Below the pieces are notes generated by a model. The model saw only the letters and a list, made by a program, of their open reading frames with translations. It was not told the origin of the DNA and did not search any database. The translations under genes and the position numbers were made by a program. This document shows, piece by piece, positions 1 through 10,020 of a DNA stretch of 64,000 bases (position 1 is its first letter; every line of letters starts with the position of its first letter). This DNA is from Octadecabacter dasysiphoniae (GTDB lineage: Bacteria; Pseudomonadota; Alphaproteobacteria; Rhodobacterales; Rhodobacteraceae): positions 310,001 to 374,000 of the forward strand of contig NZ_JAKGAQ010000001.1 of NCBI RefSeq assembly GCF_021532615.1. The letters run 5' to 3'.

Positions 1-511
1 TGTCAGGGTTGGCGCACAGCAATTTCAGCCCCTTGGATTTCGCATAGAGGAAATCGGGGCGGTTCACGTCAAGATCAGCCTGCGTATCGAAGGGGCCGCA
101 ACAAACGATGCCTTCGGCCTCTGCCAAGGGGACCTTTTGGATATCGACGGGATTTTCGATGATTTTCAAGGGTTTGAAGAAATCATCATCGCGCGGGGTT
201 TCGCCCATGAAATAGACTTTGGACCCGACGGCACCGCGAAACATCGCGGCGCGGGCGCTGTCGCCAGAGGTTGCGATTGCGTCCCAACAGGTGTCCATTC
301 CCATGTCCAAAAGCTGCTGCGCAACACTGTCCCACGGACGGGGGGAGTTCGTGACCAGCACCACTTTGCCGCCGCGTTCGCGGTAGGATTTCATCGCCGC
401 CACGGCATCCTGAAACGGGGTAATTCCGTTGTGCATACAGCCCCAAAGATCGACGAATGCCACGTCATACTGATCGGAAATTTCGGCGAAAGTGTTAACG
501 ATCTGGGACAT
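1..511 (-). CDS. HAD-superfamily (IIA-like) hydrolase, N-terminal part
   Basis: Partial gene: the ATG is at 511 and the frame runs off the left edge after about 170 codons. The N-terminus has the HAD nucleophile motif as D-L-W-G (D21, in AFVDLWGCMHNG) and a motif II segment VLVTNSPR about 40 residues later. This matches the HAD-IIA group, and I recall a Rhodobacteraceae 'TIGR01459-type' family that reads like this. Members are cytoplasmic phosphatases of the NagD type; the substrate is unknown. GAAAGG lies 6 nt before the ATG. It is downstream of ppaC on the same strand but separated from it by a terminator and a phased repeat, so it probably has its own promoter. Confidence 0.85.
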   Translation of the reverse strand, partial: MSQIVNTFAEISDQYDVAFVDLWGCMHNGITPFQDAVAAMKSYRERGGKVVLVTNSPRPWDSVAQQLLDMGMDTCWDAIATSGDSARAAMFRGAVGSKVYFMGETPRDDDFFKPLKIIENPVDIQKVPLAEAEGIVCCGPFDTQADLDVNRPDFLYAKSKGLKLLCANPD

Positions 512-528
512 TTCGGGCCTTTCGGGCG

Positions 529-580
529 GGTATGGTTTGGGTATGGGTCGCGTATGGTTCTGGTATGGGTCGTGGTATGG
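529..580 (-). repeat. Five phased CCATAC repeats
   Basis: On the minus strand the hexamer CCATAC occurs five times. On the plus strand these are GTATGG starting at 530, 541, 552, 563 and 575, with spacing 11, 11, 11 and 12 bp. The block fills the gap between the ppaC terminator and the HAD start codon. It could be a cluster of regulator sites on one face of the helix, or an expanded microrepeat. Function unknown. Confidence 0.7.
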
Positions 581-582
581 AA

Positions 583-613
583 AAGGGCGCCCAAGCCGAG
601 GTTGGACGCCCTT
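583..613 (-). terminator. Intrinsic terminator of ppaC
   Basis: Arms 583-594 and 602-613 form a 12-bp stem with one G-T pair around a 7-nt loop. On the minus strand the hairpin is followed by TTTT. It begins 20 nt after the ppaC stop codon. Confidence 0.8.
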
Positions 614-632
614 AGATACTGATATATAACGA

Positions 633-1550
633 TTAAACCTTAAGGGATGGGATAATCTGTTTCTTACGGCTCATGATGCCGGGCAGAACCACGTTGTCGC
701 CGGACACTGTGACGCCGAAAGATTTTTCGGCGACGGTCTTGGTCAACTCGTTGGGGATCAGCAATGTTGCCTCTTCGTTGAGGATGTCGACCACGAACAA
801 CAGCACCTGATCAACGCCGTCTTCCGTTGCGACGGCTGTCATGGAGTCCATGATCGATGCTTTGCGGTCCAGCACGATTGCGGGAGCAGTGGTTTCCAGA
901 ACGGAGACGCGGAAGGCTGTGCCGTCAACGGTGAATTCTTTGCTGTCCATGCGCAGCAATTCGGCGTCCGAAAATGCGGAGACGTCGGATTTTGCAGCGA
1001 ACATTTCAGACGAATAATCCGGGATCGCGAGGTTGAGTTGGGCGGCCAGTGCCACCGCCAGATCACGGTCCTGATCGGTCGTCGTGGGGGAGCGGAAGGC
1101 CAGCGTGTCAGACAGGATACAGCTGAGCATCAGGCCCTTGATGTCGTCGGGCATGTGGGCCGCGTGATTGCCCATCAGGTCGTACATGATCGTCGCGGTG
1201 CACGCGAGCGGGCGAATTGTGATATCGATCGGGCCTTTGGTTTCAAGGCCGCCGACCAGTTTGTGGTGGTCGATGATCGCGGTGACGTCCGCGCCGTTGA
1301 TGTTGGCGGGCAGTTCGGCGGGGTTGTTGGTGTCCACGATGACGCAGGGCTGATCGTCGGCCACATCGGCGATAATGTCAGGCTGCGCAAAGCCCCATTT
1401 CTCAGCGACAAAGGCCGCTTCTGTGTTGGGGGTGCCAAGCAATTTGGCCGAGGCATCCACGCCCATGTGATTCATATACCAAGCCCAGATCAGGGCAGAG
1501 CCGAGAGAGTCAGTGTCGGGGGCCTTGTGGCCGAAAACGAATGTGGTCAT
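633..1550 (-). CDS. ppaC: Manganese-dependent inorganic pyrophosphatase (family II)
   Basis: Hydrolyses pyrophosphate to two phosphates in the cytoplasm, pulling biosynthetic reactions forward. The 305-residue protein has the DHH-family metal ligands in order: GHKAPDTDS (H8, D12, D14), VDTNN (D73) and IIDHHK (H95, H96). It ends with the DHHA2 substrate-binding motif SRKKQ (294-298). The length is typical of family II enzymes. The frame is open about 90 codons further upstream, but the ATG at 1550 aligns with the family start (MTTFVFGHK), so the longer version is rejected. A hairpin terminator follows. Confidence 0.95.
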   Translation of the reverse strand: MTTFVFGHKAPDTDSLGSALIWAWYMNHMGVDASAKLLGTPNTEAAFVAEKWGFAQPDIIADVADDQPCVIVDTNNPAELPANINGADVTAIIDHHKLVGGLETKGPIDITIRPLACTATIMYDLMGNHAAHMPDDIKGLMLSCILSDTLAFRSPTTTDQDRDLAVALAAQLNLAIPDYSSEMFAAKSDVSAFSDAELLRMDSKEFTVDGTAFRVSVLETTAPAIVLDRKASIMDSMTAVATEDGVDQVLLFVVDILNEEATLLIPNELTKTVAEKSFGVTVSGDNVVLPGIMSRKKQIIPSLKV

Positions 1551-1845
1551 TGCAAAAACGCCTATCAGGGTTGGATTTGCCGCCTTATATGGGCGTGCCG
1601 GCCGCGTGTCACCCCTGCGAATTGGCATGGCTGGTTTGACCTGAGGGGGGTGTTTGGGGTAGAATAGATGCCTGTAGAGGAGTGCCCGACCGATGATCAT
1701 TTTCATCTGATCCGACTGAACCCTTTTGGCTGCGCGCACGTGCCAGCCCCTACTTTCACAGGAGTATCCTGACAATGGACATGCACGGCTAACCGTCGTC
1801 GCAGCTGCGTGCTGCATCATTCCCATTTATATCAGGAGGCACATC

Positions 1846-2022
1846 ATGCCCCGTAAAACGAAATCCCCCCGCAAGGCTGCGGGCAAATCCCCTGTGGCAC
1901 GCCCCAATCGCCGTGCCGTGGCCCCCAAACAGGCGCGTGCGCCGTCAGGATTGGAGCGCCATGGACGCGGGGCGCAGGCCGCACGACCCATGAAGTTCCC
2001 CGGTCGACAAGGCGGGCGGTAA
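1846..2022 (+). CDS. Small, very basic hypothetical protein (58 aa)
   Basis: Not recognised. The ATG at 1846 has a perfect AGGAGG (1834-1839) six nt upstream, and a strong terminator starts 6 nt after the stop codon, so this is a self-contained transcription unit. The product has 17 Lys/Arg and a single Glu, is rich in Ala, Pro and Gly, and has no hydrophobic segment; it is probably disordered. It may bind nucleic acid in the manner of histone H1-like tails, but that is inference from composition only. The ribosome-binding site and terminator make a real gene likely. Confidence 0.7.
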   Translation: MPRKTKSPRKAAGKSPVARPNRRAVAPKQARAPSGLERHGRGAQAARPMKFPGRQGGR

Positions 2023-2027
2023 CAACG

Positions 2028-2059
2028 CGCCCCCGACGCGCAATGTGTCGGGGGCGTTT
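2028..2059 (+). terminator. Intrinsic terminator of the 58-aa gene
   Basis: A perfect 10-bp GC-rich stem (2028-2037 with 2047-2056) has a 9-nt loop and is followed by TTT. It starts 6 nt after the stop codon. Confidence 0.85.
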
Positions 2060-2100
2060 GGTGGCTTGGATCGGCGCGCCAAACTGATAGCGTGGCGCCC

Positions 2101-2757
2101 ATGAGCAAGGCACGCGAAGCAGATTTATACGCACCCGTGAAGGCCTACCTTCAGCGTCAGGGCTATGACGTGAAGGGGGAGGTCGGGGCTGCGGATGTCG
2201 TGGGGCGGCGCGGGGGCGATGTTGTGATTGTTGAACTCAAGCTCGGGTTTTCGCTGGCGTTGTTTCATCAAGGGATTGAGCGGCTGGCGGTGACGGATGA
2301 TGTATATGTCGCCGTGCCTGCGGGCGGTAAGGGCAAGGCGTTGCGATCCAACGTAAAGCTGGCGCGCAGGCTGGGCCTCGGTGTTTTGACGGTGCGGGCG
2401 CGCGATGGTTTCGTTGAGGCGCTGGCCGATCCGGGGCCGTATTCTGCCAAGAAGTTGAAAAAGAAGAAAACGTCGCTGTTGCGTGCGTTTGATCGTCTTG
2501 AGGGCGACCCCAACGAAGGCGGCGCCACGCGCCACGGCATCGTGACGGGCTATCGTCAGGACGCGGTGAAATGCGCGCGGTTTTTGGCGGTGCACGGGCC
2601 AAGCAAGGCGGCCAAGGTTGCCGAATGGGCCGAGGTGCCCGTGGCGCGCAATATCATGGCGGATGATCATTACGGCTGGTTCACTCGCGTTGAACGGGGC
2701 GTGTACGGGCTGACGGCGGCGGGCAAAAAGGGCCTGATGGATTGGGGCGACGTCTAA
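2101..2757 (+). CDS. DUF2161 family protein, PD-(D/E)xK-nuclease-like
   Basis: A 218-residue cytoplasmic protein that I recognise as DUF2161, sometimes labelled a phosphodiesterase; the true role is unknown. The N-terminal half carries a nuclease-like pattern: an ADVVGRRGGD strand with D32, then VIVELKLG with E45-x-K47. This fits a PD-(D/E)xK core. A lysine-rich patch (about residues 120-125) and a C-terminal segment resembling a winged helix follow. A GTG three codons upstream (2092) is an alternative start; neither has a clear ribosome-binding site. The stop overlaps the convergent TraB-like gene by 4 nt. Confidence 0.8.
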   Translation: MSKAREADLYAPVKAYLQRQGYDVKGEVGAADVVGRRGGDVVIVELKLGFSLALFHQGIERLAVTDDVYVAVPAGGKGKALRSNVKLARRLGLGVLTVRARDGFVEALADPGPYSAKKLKKKKTSLLRAFDRLEGDPNEGGATRHGIVTGYRQDAVKCARFLAVHGPSKAAKVAEWAEVPVARNIMADDHYGWFTRVERGVYGLTAAGKKGLMDWGDV

Positions 2758-3740
2758 AGAGGGGTGATCGTCCAGCCGTTTTGCGCAAGCAGGTTCAGCA
2801 CGCCGTCTTCGCCGATCAGATGGGCCGCGCCAAAGCCGATAAAGATGTCGTCATGGGTGGCGGCCGTGTCTTCGATCACTGGAATCCATGCGCGGTTGCG
2901 CCCCCATAGCAGGGCGTCTTCGAATTCGGCCATTGAGGCTTCGAATTCTTCCATCGTTATGTTGGGCATGAACTGCACCCCGTAACGGGCCATGTACCAG
3001 CCGACTGCGGTTTCGCCGCTGAAATAGCGGTCTGTCAATTCAGTGATCATCGCGTCCTGTAGATCAGGCGCGAGCAGCGACATTTCGAGGACTTCGATTT
3101 GTTCTTCCTGTGTGCCGCTCGCCATGAGGGCGAACATGTCTTCCCACGGTTCCAGCGGGGCGGTGGGGATGTTGTTCGCGCTGGCGGCGGTCATCAGCAT
3201 CGCATCAAGGCCAAGGCCGCCGCTGGCCATGGAGGCCATCGCGCAGGGCGGGATCGACAGCGTCAACGTCAGGAACCAGGGTTCCATTTTGGCGGCCATG
3301 AAACCGGGGATGCCGCGCGCTGATGCCGCGTCTTGCACGGCGGCCCATGTGGCGTCATCCAGCAAATCAGGTAGGGCCGGACCGGATGTGATGGACATGA
3401 TGTCGGGGTTGCGGGCCATGAAAACCTGCATGTCGGTTTGATCTTCGAGGGTGGCTTCGACGAGCATGATATCGGCGGATTCGAGCAGGGGCAGGGCGCG
3501 GGCCATCAGCGCGTCATGGCGCGGGTCGGGCAGGTGCATCGTGCCAAGGATCGTGATGTCGGTGCCATCTTTGCTGGCCTGCCAGAACAGGCCTTCGCCA
3601 AACGGTATCGCGTCGGCGGTGGCCTGAAGCGCGGCCTGATCTTCGGACGAGAGCATATCGATAAAGCCCGGGCCCACGCATTGCGCGGCGGCAGGCACGG
3701 GGGCGAGGATCGTTAAGACAAAAGCGGAAATGCGCAACAT
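2754..3740 (-). CDS. TraB/GumN family exported protein
   Basis: The 328-residue protein begins with a signal peptide (about 19 residues, ending AAAQ), so it is exported. The family signatures are ILGTMHLPDPR near residue 65 and GFGAAHLIGEDGVLNLL near the C-terminus. The GTMH and AAHL histidines are the conserved positions of this haem-less relative of the Tiki/TraB metallopeptidases. Function in bacteria is poorly known. It converges on the DUF2161 gene with a 4-nt overlap and no terminator between them. Confidence 0.88.
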   Translation of the reverse strand: MLRISAFVLTILAPVPAAAQCVGPGFIDMLSSEDQAALQATADAIPFGEGLFWQASKDGTDITILGTMHLPDPRHDALMARALPLLESADIMLVEATLEDQTDMQVFMARNPDIMSITSGPALPDLLDDATWAAVQDAASARGIPGFMAAKMEPWFLTLTLSIPPCAMASMASGGLGLDAMLMTAASANNIPTAPLEPWEDMFALMASGTQEEQIEVLEMSLLAPDLQDAMITELTDRYFSGETAVGWYMARYGVQFMPNITMEEFEASMAEFEDALLWGRNRAWIPVIEDTAATHDDIFIGFGAAHLIGEDGVLNLLAQNGWTITPL

Positions 3741-3890
3741 TCGGGGGCCTCATGGGGTTTTCATCTGACCATAGACGCGGGCTGGTTGTTTGCAACACAG
3801 CGCTGCGCGTGGCCTTTGGGGTTCTGGCAACGTTGAAAACTGACCTAATCATAACCATCTAAAATTAAAGGGATTAGTCGGAGGATACCG

Positions 3891-4754
3891 TTGCTGAATT
3901 TGGTGAATATTGAAAATGTTAAACTGGGCTTGCCCAAATCCAAGACGTTTGGCGCGCTGGATCAGTTGATTTACAGCAAGTTTCTTGAAAAGCGTATTCT
4001 GGCGCAGGAACATGATATTCTGGAAAGCCACATTGAGGCGGTCGAACGTGACACCAAGATTGTCATCGATCTGGATACGGAATCAATTTCATCAATCGCG
4101 GCCTATCTGGAATGGATCGACGGGGCCAAATCGGTTGATCCAACAACCTATCCCGTGTCCGCCGAAAAATGGCAGGAGGCGTTGCGCCAACTGTTGAAGG
4201 GCAACAAAGACATGTTGCAGGCGCTGCAACGCGTGACCCCCGACACCATCGAACATTTTGACAAACACGGTGCAATCCCGCTTGAGGCTGCGATCGCGCT
4301 TGAGGGGTTGGAAATGGGGTCGATCATGCCTGTGCGCCGTCTTTTGCTGCGCAGCAGTGAGGCGGAGAATGCCCAAACGATCAAACGGGTGTTCATTATG
4401 GCGGGGGCCGTTGGCCTTGGTCCGATGATTTTGGTCGGGGTTATGACCCGTCTGCTTGGAATGGACGGTGCGTTGGCCGGCTGGCTGATGGTGCTGGCTG
4501 CGGTCGGGGGGCTGGGGACGTTTTTTCACCAGTTCATCGCGCAGGAATCCTGGATCAACCGGCGGTGTTTTGAACCGCTGGCCAAGTTCTGGATCAGCGA
4601 CAAGGGCATATATGTTCTCAACAAGAGCTTTGGCGGCAATCCTGACAAAACGGTCCTGTGGCCCATTGGTCCGGTTGACGAAGACGTCGAGGCCCGAATT
4701 GCCGCACATATAAAAGCCACGCCAGACGTAGAACGCGCATTCGCGGGCTATTGA
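3891..4754 (+). CDS. Hypothetical membrane protein with two helices
   Basis: Not recognised. A 287-residue protein with a hydrophilic, largely helical N-terminal part (1-160), two hydrophobic segments (about 167-187 and 194-215), and a C-terminal soluble tail of about 70 residues. The start is TTG at 3891, supported by GGAGG (3880-3884) six nt upstream; no in-frame ATG is near. It ends 183 bp before groES and is separated from it by the heat-shock promoter. Its position does not indicate a role. Confidence 0.7.
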   Translation: MLNLVNIENVKLGLPKSKTFGALDQLIYSKFLEKRILAQEHDILESHIEAVERDTKIVIDLDTESISSIAAYLEWIDGAKSVDPTTYPVSAEKWQEALRQLLKGNKDMLQALQRVTPDTIEHFDKHGAIPLEAAIALEGLEMGSIMPVRRLLLRSSEAENAQTIKRVFIMAGAVGLGPMILVGVMTRLLGMDGALAGWLMVLAAVGGLGTFFHQFIAQESWINRRCFEPLAKFWISDKGIYVLNKSFGGNPDKTVLWPIGPVDEDVEARIAAHIKATPDVERAFAGY

Positions 4755-4821
4755 ATGGCTGGATTTGCCCGCTGCGTGTCCCTTCTGCGGGCGGGACGTG
4801 CAACATTTCTTTCGTGCTGTG

Positions 4822-4850
4822 TTGACTCAGTGGTTTGGCTTGCCTACCTA
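4822..4850 (+). promoter_or_regulatory. Probable groESL promoter
   Basis: TTGACT (4822-4827) and TACCTA (4845-4850) are separated by 17 bp. Transcription would begin next to or within the CIRCE operator that follows, as expected for an HrcA-repressed sigma-70-type promoter. Confidence 0.55.
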
Positions 4851-4857
4851 TCCGCTG

Positions 4858-4884
4858 CTGGCACTCGCATGATGTGAGTGCTAA
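4858..4884 (+). promoter_or_regulatory. CIRCE element (HrcA operator)
   Basis: CTGGCACTC, nine nt, then GAGTGCTAA. The right half is the perfect CIRCE consensus, the left half differs at two outer bases, and the spacer is exactly 9. It lies 53 bp before groES, as in other alphaproteobacteria. HrcA itself is not in this window. Confidence 0.92.
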
Positions 4885-4937
4885 TGGCCCCAAATCGGGG
4901 CTAAGAAATTGAAAATGCAAAGCAAGGAGCTGTAATC

Positions 4938-5225
4938 ATGGCTTTTACTCCGCTTCACGACCGCGTTGTCGTGCGCCGCACCGAAGGTGAAGAAAAGACT
5001 GCTGGCGGTCTGATCATCCCAGACGCCGCCAAAGAAAAACCAGCCGAGGGCGAAGTTATCGCTGTTGGCGAAGGCCTGCGCAAAGACAGCGGCGAGCTGA
5101 TCGCAATGGCTGTTAAGCCCGGCGACAATGTGCTGTTTGGCAAATGGTCCGGCACAGAAATCACCATCGACGGCGAAGAGCTGTTGATGATGAAAGAATC
5201 CGACATCATGGGCATCCTGTCCTAA
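4938..5225 (+). CDS. groES: Co-chaperonin GroES (Hsp10)
   Basis: A 95-residue protein of standard length that forms the heptameric lid of the GroEL folding chamber in the cytoplasm. The N-terminal [12 protein letters not shown] motif, the mobile loop with [12 protein letters not shown], and the C-terminal [16 protein letters not shown] are all typical. AAGGAG precedes the ATG. It is first in the groESL operon, behind a CIRCE operator, so induced by heat through HrcA. Confidence 0.98.
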   Translation: MAFTPLHDRVVVRRTEGEEKTAGGLIIPDAAKEKPAEGEVIAVGEGLRKDSGELIAMAVKPGDNVLFGKWSGTEITIDGEELLMMKESDIMGILS

Positions 5226-5262
5226 GTCGCCTGATCAAATTCTGAAATTCAAAAGGAGCTAA

Positions 5263-6909
<1,647 letters not shown>

Positions 6910-7004
6910 TTCAAAACGCATCGCGTTTTGGATCAGGGTGCAGAGTGACAGGCCTTTGCTTGCAAATGCCGAGAACTCTGAACCCTATCTGCCCAAGAAC
7001 AAAG

Positions 7005-7033
7005 AAGGGCGGTCCTGACGGGCCGCCCTTTTT
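7005..7033 (+). terminator. Intrinsic terminator of groESL
   Basis: Stem 7005-7015 with 7020-7030 (11 bp, one G-T pair), TGAC-type loop, then TTTTT. It lies just before the convergent Nudix gene and may also help to end that transcript. Confidence 0.9.
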
Positions 7034-7034
7034 G

Positions 7035-7487
7035 CTATTTCAAGATCGCCTCGAGCGGATCATAGGCGGGCGCGCCGACGTCCCCCCACGCCACCGCGGC
7101 GAGGGATTTTGGACGCACTGTCATCGCGTCTACTTCGGCGCGGGTTGCCCATTTGCGCAGGGTTACAATCGCTTCGGGGTCTTCCCATGCGGGATCGAGT
7201 TCTGGGTTTGTGATGGTGCAGCGAAAGAACACGTCGACCTGATGGTAATCGCCGGTCGGGTCATGAAATTCGTTCAGCAGGCAGGGCGCGCCGGTTTTGA
7301 TGGTCAGGCCTGTTTCCTCAAACACTTCGCGGGCAAGGTTTTCGGGCAGGCTTTGATGTAATTCGGCCCCGCCGCCCGGTGCGCACCACAGATCACCGCG
7401 CCCTTTGTAGGCGTTCACCAGAAGTAAACGATCGTTGTGCACGATGATGGCGCGGGTCGCGATGCGAATGGACGGGGTTCGGGACAT
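7035..7487 (-). CDS. Nudix hydrolase
   Basis: A 150-residue single-domain protein with a Nudix box at 39-61 (GGAELHQ...REVFEETGL). The metal-binding R53-E54, E57 and E58 are present, but the first Glu of the box (G-x5-E) is Gln (Q45). Such enzymes cleave nucleoside diphosphates linked to another group; the substrate here cannot be told. It begins 77 bp from the divergent hydrolase gene and ends directly against the groESL terminator. Confidence 0.9.
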   Translation of the reverse strand: MSRTPSIRIATRAIIVHNDRLLLVNAYKGRGDLWCAPGGGAELHQSLPENLAREVFEETGLTIKTGAPCLLNEFHDPTGDYHQVDVFFRCTITNPELDPAWEDPEAIVTLRKWATRAEVDAMTVRPKSLAAVAWGDVGAPAYDPLEAILK

Positions 7488-7564
7488 TGGAGCAGCTTGG
7501 CGGTTTGGGCAAAGTCAGGCAAGCCAGACCTTATCATTTGTGCGCAGGGGCCTATGTTGGGGAT

Positions 7565-8299
7565 ATGAAACGGATTTTTGTTGCCCTTTGGTTGTTATTC
7601 ACCCCGCTGGCCGCCGCCGCAGAGGACTGCGTGGTGCTGCTGCATGGTTTGGCGCGCACAGAGACATCATTTTTCCCGCTGCAAAAGCTGCTGGAACTTG
7701 AGGGCTATGTCGTTGTGAACAACAGCTATCCGTCCACGAGCGCGGATATTGAAACATTGGTCGCGGAAAATGTGCCGCAAGCGGTGGCGGCCTGTGGCAA
7801 CCGGCGGGTGCATTTCGTGACACATTCTATGGGCGGCATTCTGGCGCGGGTGTATCTGGCGGATGCACGGCCCGAGATGATGGGCCGCGTGGTGATGTTA
7901 GGGCCGCCCAACGATGGGTCGCAACTGGTTGATATATTGGGCGTTCTGGAACCGTTCGAGTGGATCAACGGGCCTGCCGGAATGGAGCTCGGCACTGATG
8001 AGGTGAAGGATGCGGGCGCGCCGCTAAGCCTGCCGTGGCCGGACATCGAGCTGGGCATTGTCGCCGGAGACCGGACGTTGAATGCCTATTATTCCAGCCT
8101 GATTGACGGGGCGGATGACGGGAAAGTCAGCGTGGCGAGCACGCGGCTTGGGGGGATGAACGACCACATCACGCTGCCTGTGACCCATACGTTTATGATG
8201 AACAATCCGTTGGTGATGCGTCAGGTGATGGCGTTTTTGAGCGAGGGTGCGTTTGACCGTGGCCTGACCATGGGCGGGGTCATGTTCGGGCTACAGTAA
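7565..8299 (+). CDS. Exported alpha/beta hydrolase (lipase/acyltransferase-like)
   Basis: A 244-residue protein with a signal peptide ([18 protein letters not shown]). It has the oxyanion HG motif (VLLHGLA, residues 25-30) and a nucleophile elbow VTHSMGGI with S88. The conserved Gly before H-S is Thr here, as in several triacylglycerol-lipase-like proteins. A catalytic His is likely within LPVTHTF near 220. It acts outside the cytoplasm on an unknown ester. The frame extends upstream to 7487, but only the ATG at 7565 gives a signal peptide at the N-terminus. Confidence 0.82.
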   Translation: MKRIFVALWLLFTPLAAAAEDCVVLLHGLARTETSFFPLQKLLELEGYVVVNNSYPSTSADIETLVAENVPQAVAACGNRRVHFVTHSMGGILARVYLADARPEMMGRVVMLGPPNDGSQLVDILGVLEPFEWINGPAGMELGTDEVKDAGAPLSLPWPDIELGIVAGDRTLNAYYSSLIDGADDGKVSVASTRLGGMNDHITLPVTHTFMMNNPLVMRQVMAFLSEGAFDRGLTMGGVMFGLQ

Positions 8300-8325
8300 G
8301 GTTTGCGCGTGCCGCGAGCGGGGCA

Positions 8326-8380
8326 GGGGGGCCAGCCCCCCGTCCTGCGGACTCCCCCCGGGATATTTGAAAACCAAAGA
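8326..8380 (-). repeat. Convergent-gene 3' element, copy A
   Basis: A GC-rich palindrome (GGGGGG-CCAG-CCCCCC, 8326-8341) is followed by the conserved core at 8360-8380. The core lies 6 nt past the purK stop codon. Copies B, C and D are at 20613, 25619 and 32174. It probably marks or ends the minus-strand transcript. Confidence 0.75.
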
Positions 8381-8386
8381 CGGGGT

Positions 8387-9460
8387 TTAGGACGCGGGGC
8401 CGGTGACGGTGTTGATGTGGCCCATTTTGCGCCCCGGTTTGGCGTCGGCTTTGCCGTAGAGGTGGATCGCCGTGTTGGTCTTGGCGATGTCGGGCAGGCG
8501 GTTTACATCATTGCCGATCAGGTTTTCCATCACCACGTTGGAATGACGCGACCCGTCGCCCAAGGGCCAGCCGGCGATGGCGCGGATGTGTTGTTCAAAT
8601 TGATCGACAGCGCAGCCTGCTTGGGTCCAGTGGCCGGAGTTGTGCACGCGCGGAGCGATTTCGTTGACGATCAAGCCGTGCGAGGTGACGAAGAGTTCGA
8701 CGCCCATCGTGCCGACATAATCCAGTGCATTCAGGATGTTGGCCGTCAGTAGAACGGCGTCGGTGCGTTGGGACGGGGTGAGTTTCGCGGGCACGGTTGT
8801 TGTGTGCAAAATCCCGTCGCGGTGGACGTTTTCACCGGGGTCAAAGCACGAAATCGCACCGTCGGCGCTGCGCGTTCCGATGACCGAGACCTCAACGCTG
8901 AAATCGATAAAGCCTTCGAGGACCGCCTGTTGGCCCGCCATATCGCTGAGTGCTTGGGGTGCATCATCTGGCGACATCAGGCGGCTTTGGCCTTTGCCGT
9001 CATAGCCGAGGCGGCGGGTTTTCAGGATGGCGGGGGTGCCGATCTGGTCAATCGCCTGTTCCAGCATTTCGGCGTTGTCCACGGCTGCGTAGGGCGCGGT
9101 TTGCAGGCCGATGCGGGTGAGGAAATTCTTTTCCAGAAAGCGGTCTTGTGAGGTGGCGAGGGCGTCGCGGTTCGGGTGGATCGGGGCGAGGGCTTCGATT
9201 ACGTCGAGGGCCTCTGTCGGGATGTTTTCGAATTCAAACGTGATGACGTCACAGGCGTTGGCGAATTTTGTCAGCGCGTCGGTGTCGTTGTAGTCGGCCT
9301 TGAAATGGTAGTTGGCGACGTGGGAGGCGGGGCAATCGCTGCCCGGTTCAAAGATGCAGGTTTTGAAGCCGAGGCGGGAGGCCGCGACTGAGAGCATGCG
9401 GCCCAATTGCCCGCCGCCCAGGATGCCGATGGTTGCGCCTGTTTTGAGGGGATCAGTCAT
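8387..9460 (-). CDS. purK: N5-carboxyaminoimidazole ribonucleotide synthase
   Basis: An ATP-grasp enzyme of purine synthesis that carboxylates aminoimidazole ribonucleotide. 357 residues from ATG 9460. It has an N-terminal [12 protein letters not shown] dinucleotide-type fold, ATP-grasp motifs [12 protein letters not shown] and [10 protein letters not shown], and the late [15 protein letters not shown] signature. The start overlaps the purE stop by 8 nt, so the two are translationally coupled and act in consecutive steps. A longer frame from 9496 exists but would add residues not seen in the family. Confidence 0.96.
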   Translation of the reverse strand: MTDPLKTGATIGILGGGQLGRMLSVAASRLGFKTCIFEPGSDCPASHVANYHFKADYNDTDALTKFANACDVITFEFENIPTEALDVIEALAPIHPNRDALATSQDRFLEKNFLTRIGLQTAPYAAVDNAEMLEQAIDQIGTPAILKTRRLGYDGKGQSRLMSPDDAPQALSDMAGQQAVLEGFIDFSVEVSVIGTRSADGAISCFDPGENVHRDGILHTTTVPAKLTPSQRTDAVLLTANILNALDYVGTMGVELFVTSHGLIVNEIAPRVHNSGHWTQAGCAVDQFEQHIRAIAGWPLGDGSRHSNVVMENLIGNDVNRLPDIAKTNTAIHLYGKADAKPGRKMGHINTVTGPAS

Positions 9461-9938
9461 CGCTCGGGCTTTCTGGAATGGAGGCGGAGAGGGCATCGCG
9501 CCATGCGTCCAGCCGGTCGGCCAGATCGGGATCTTGCAGGGCGAGGATACCGGCGGCCATCAGCGCGGCGTTGGCCGCACCCGCCGATCCGATCGCCATT
9601 GTCGCGACGGGGAAGCCTTTGGGCATTTGTACGATGGAATAAAGGCTGTCGACGCCTGACAGCGCCTTGGTTTGAACGGGGACACCGACCACGGGGATAC
9701 GGGTTTTGGAGGCCATCATGCCGGGCAGATGCGCCGCACCACCCGCACCTGCGATGATCACTTGGAGGCCGCGATCGGCGGCGGTTTTGCCGTAATCCCA
9801 AAGGCGGTCCGGCGTGCGGTGGGCCGAGACGATTTTGGCCTCATAGGTGATGCCCAGTTCATCCAGAAGCGTCGCCGCTTCGCGCATGGTGGCCCAATCG
9901 GACTGGCTGCCCATGATAATTCCGACGGATGGGGTCAT
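9453..9938 (-). CDS. purE: N5-CAIR mutase, catalytic subunit
   Basis: Converts N5-CAIR to CAIR, the step after PurK. 161 residues, usual length for class I PurE. Signatures: MGSQSD (9-14), SAHRTP (38-43) and [11 protein letters not shown] (64-74) with the active-site His. First gene of a purEK operon, overlapping purK by 8 nt. Confidence 0.97.
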   Translation of the reverse strand: MTPSVGIIMGSQSDWATMREAATLLDELGITYEAKIVSAHRTPDRLWDYGKTAADRGLQVIIAGAGGAAHLPGMMASKTRIPVVGVPVQTKALSGVDSLYSIVQMPKGFPVATMAIGSAGAANAALMAAGILALQDPDLADRLDAWRDALSASIPESPSDD

Positions 9939-10020
9939 TGGTGTGCGCCTTATACCGTTAAAGGGGCTTTATAACGGGCCACCACAGGAGCGCAATCAGG
10001 CGATGATTGCTGGCCAGAGG

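Noticed and set aside
529..580. CCATAC repeats as a CRISPR array
   Set aside because: Units are 6 bp with 5-6-bp spacers, far too small for a CRISPR, and there are no cas genes.
1775..1792. Mini-frame of five codons (MDMHG) before the 58-aa gene, resembling a leader peptide
   Set aside because: Too short and without regulatory codons; the AGGAG site is 11 nt away.
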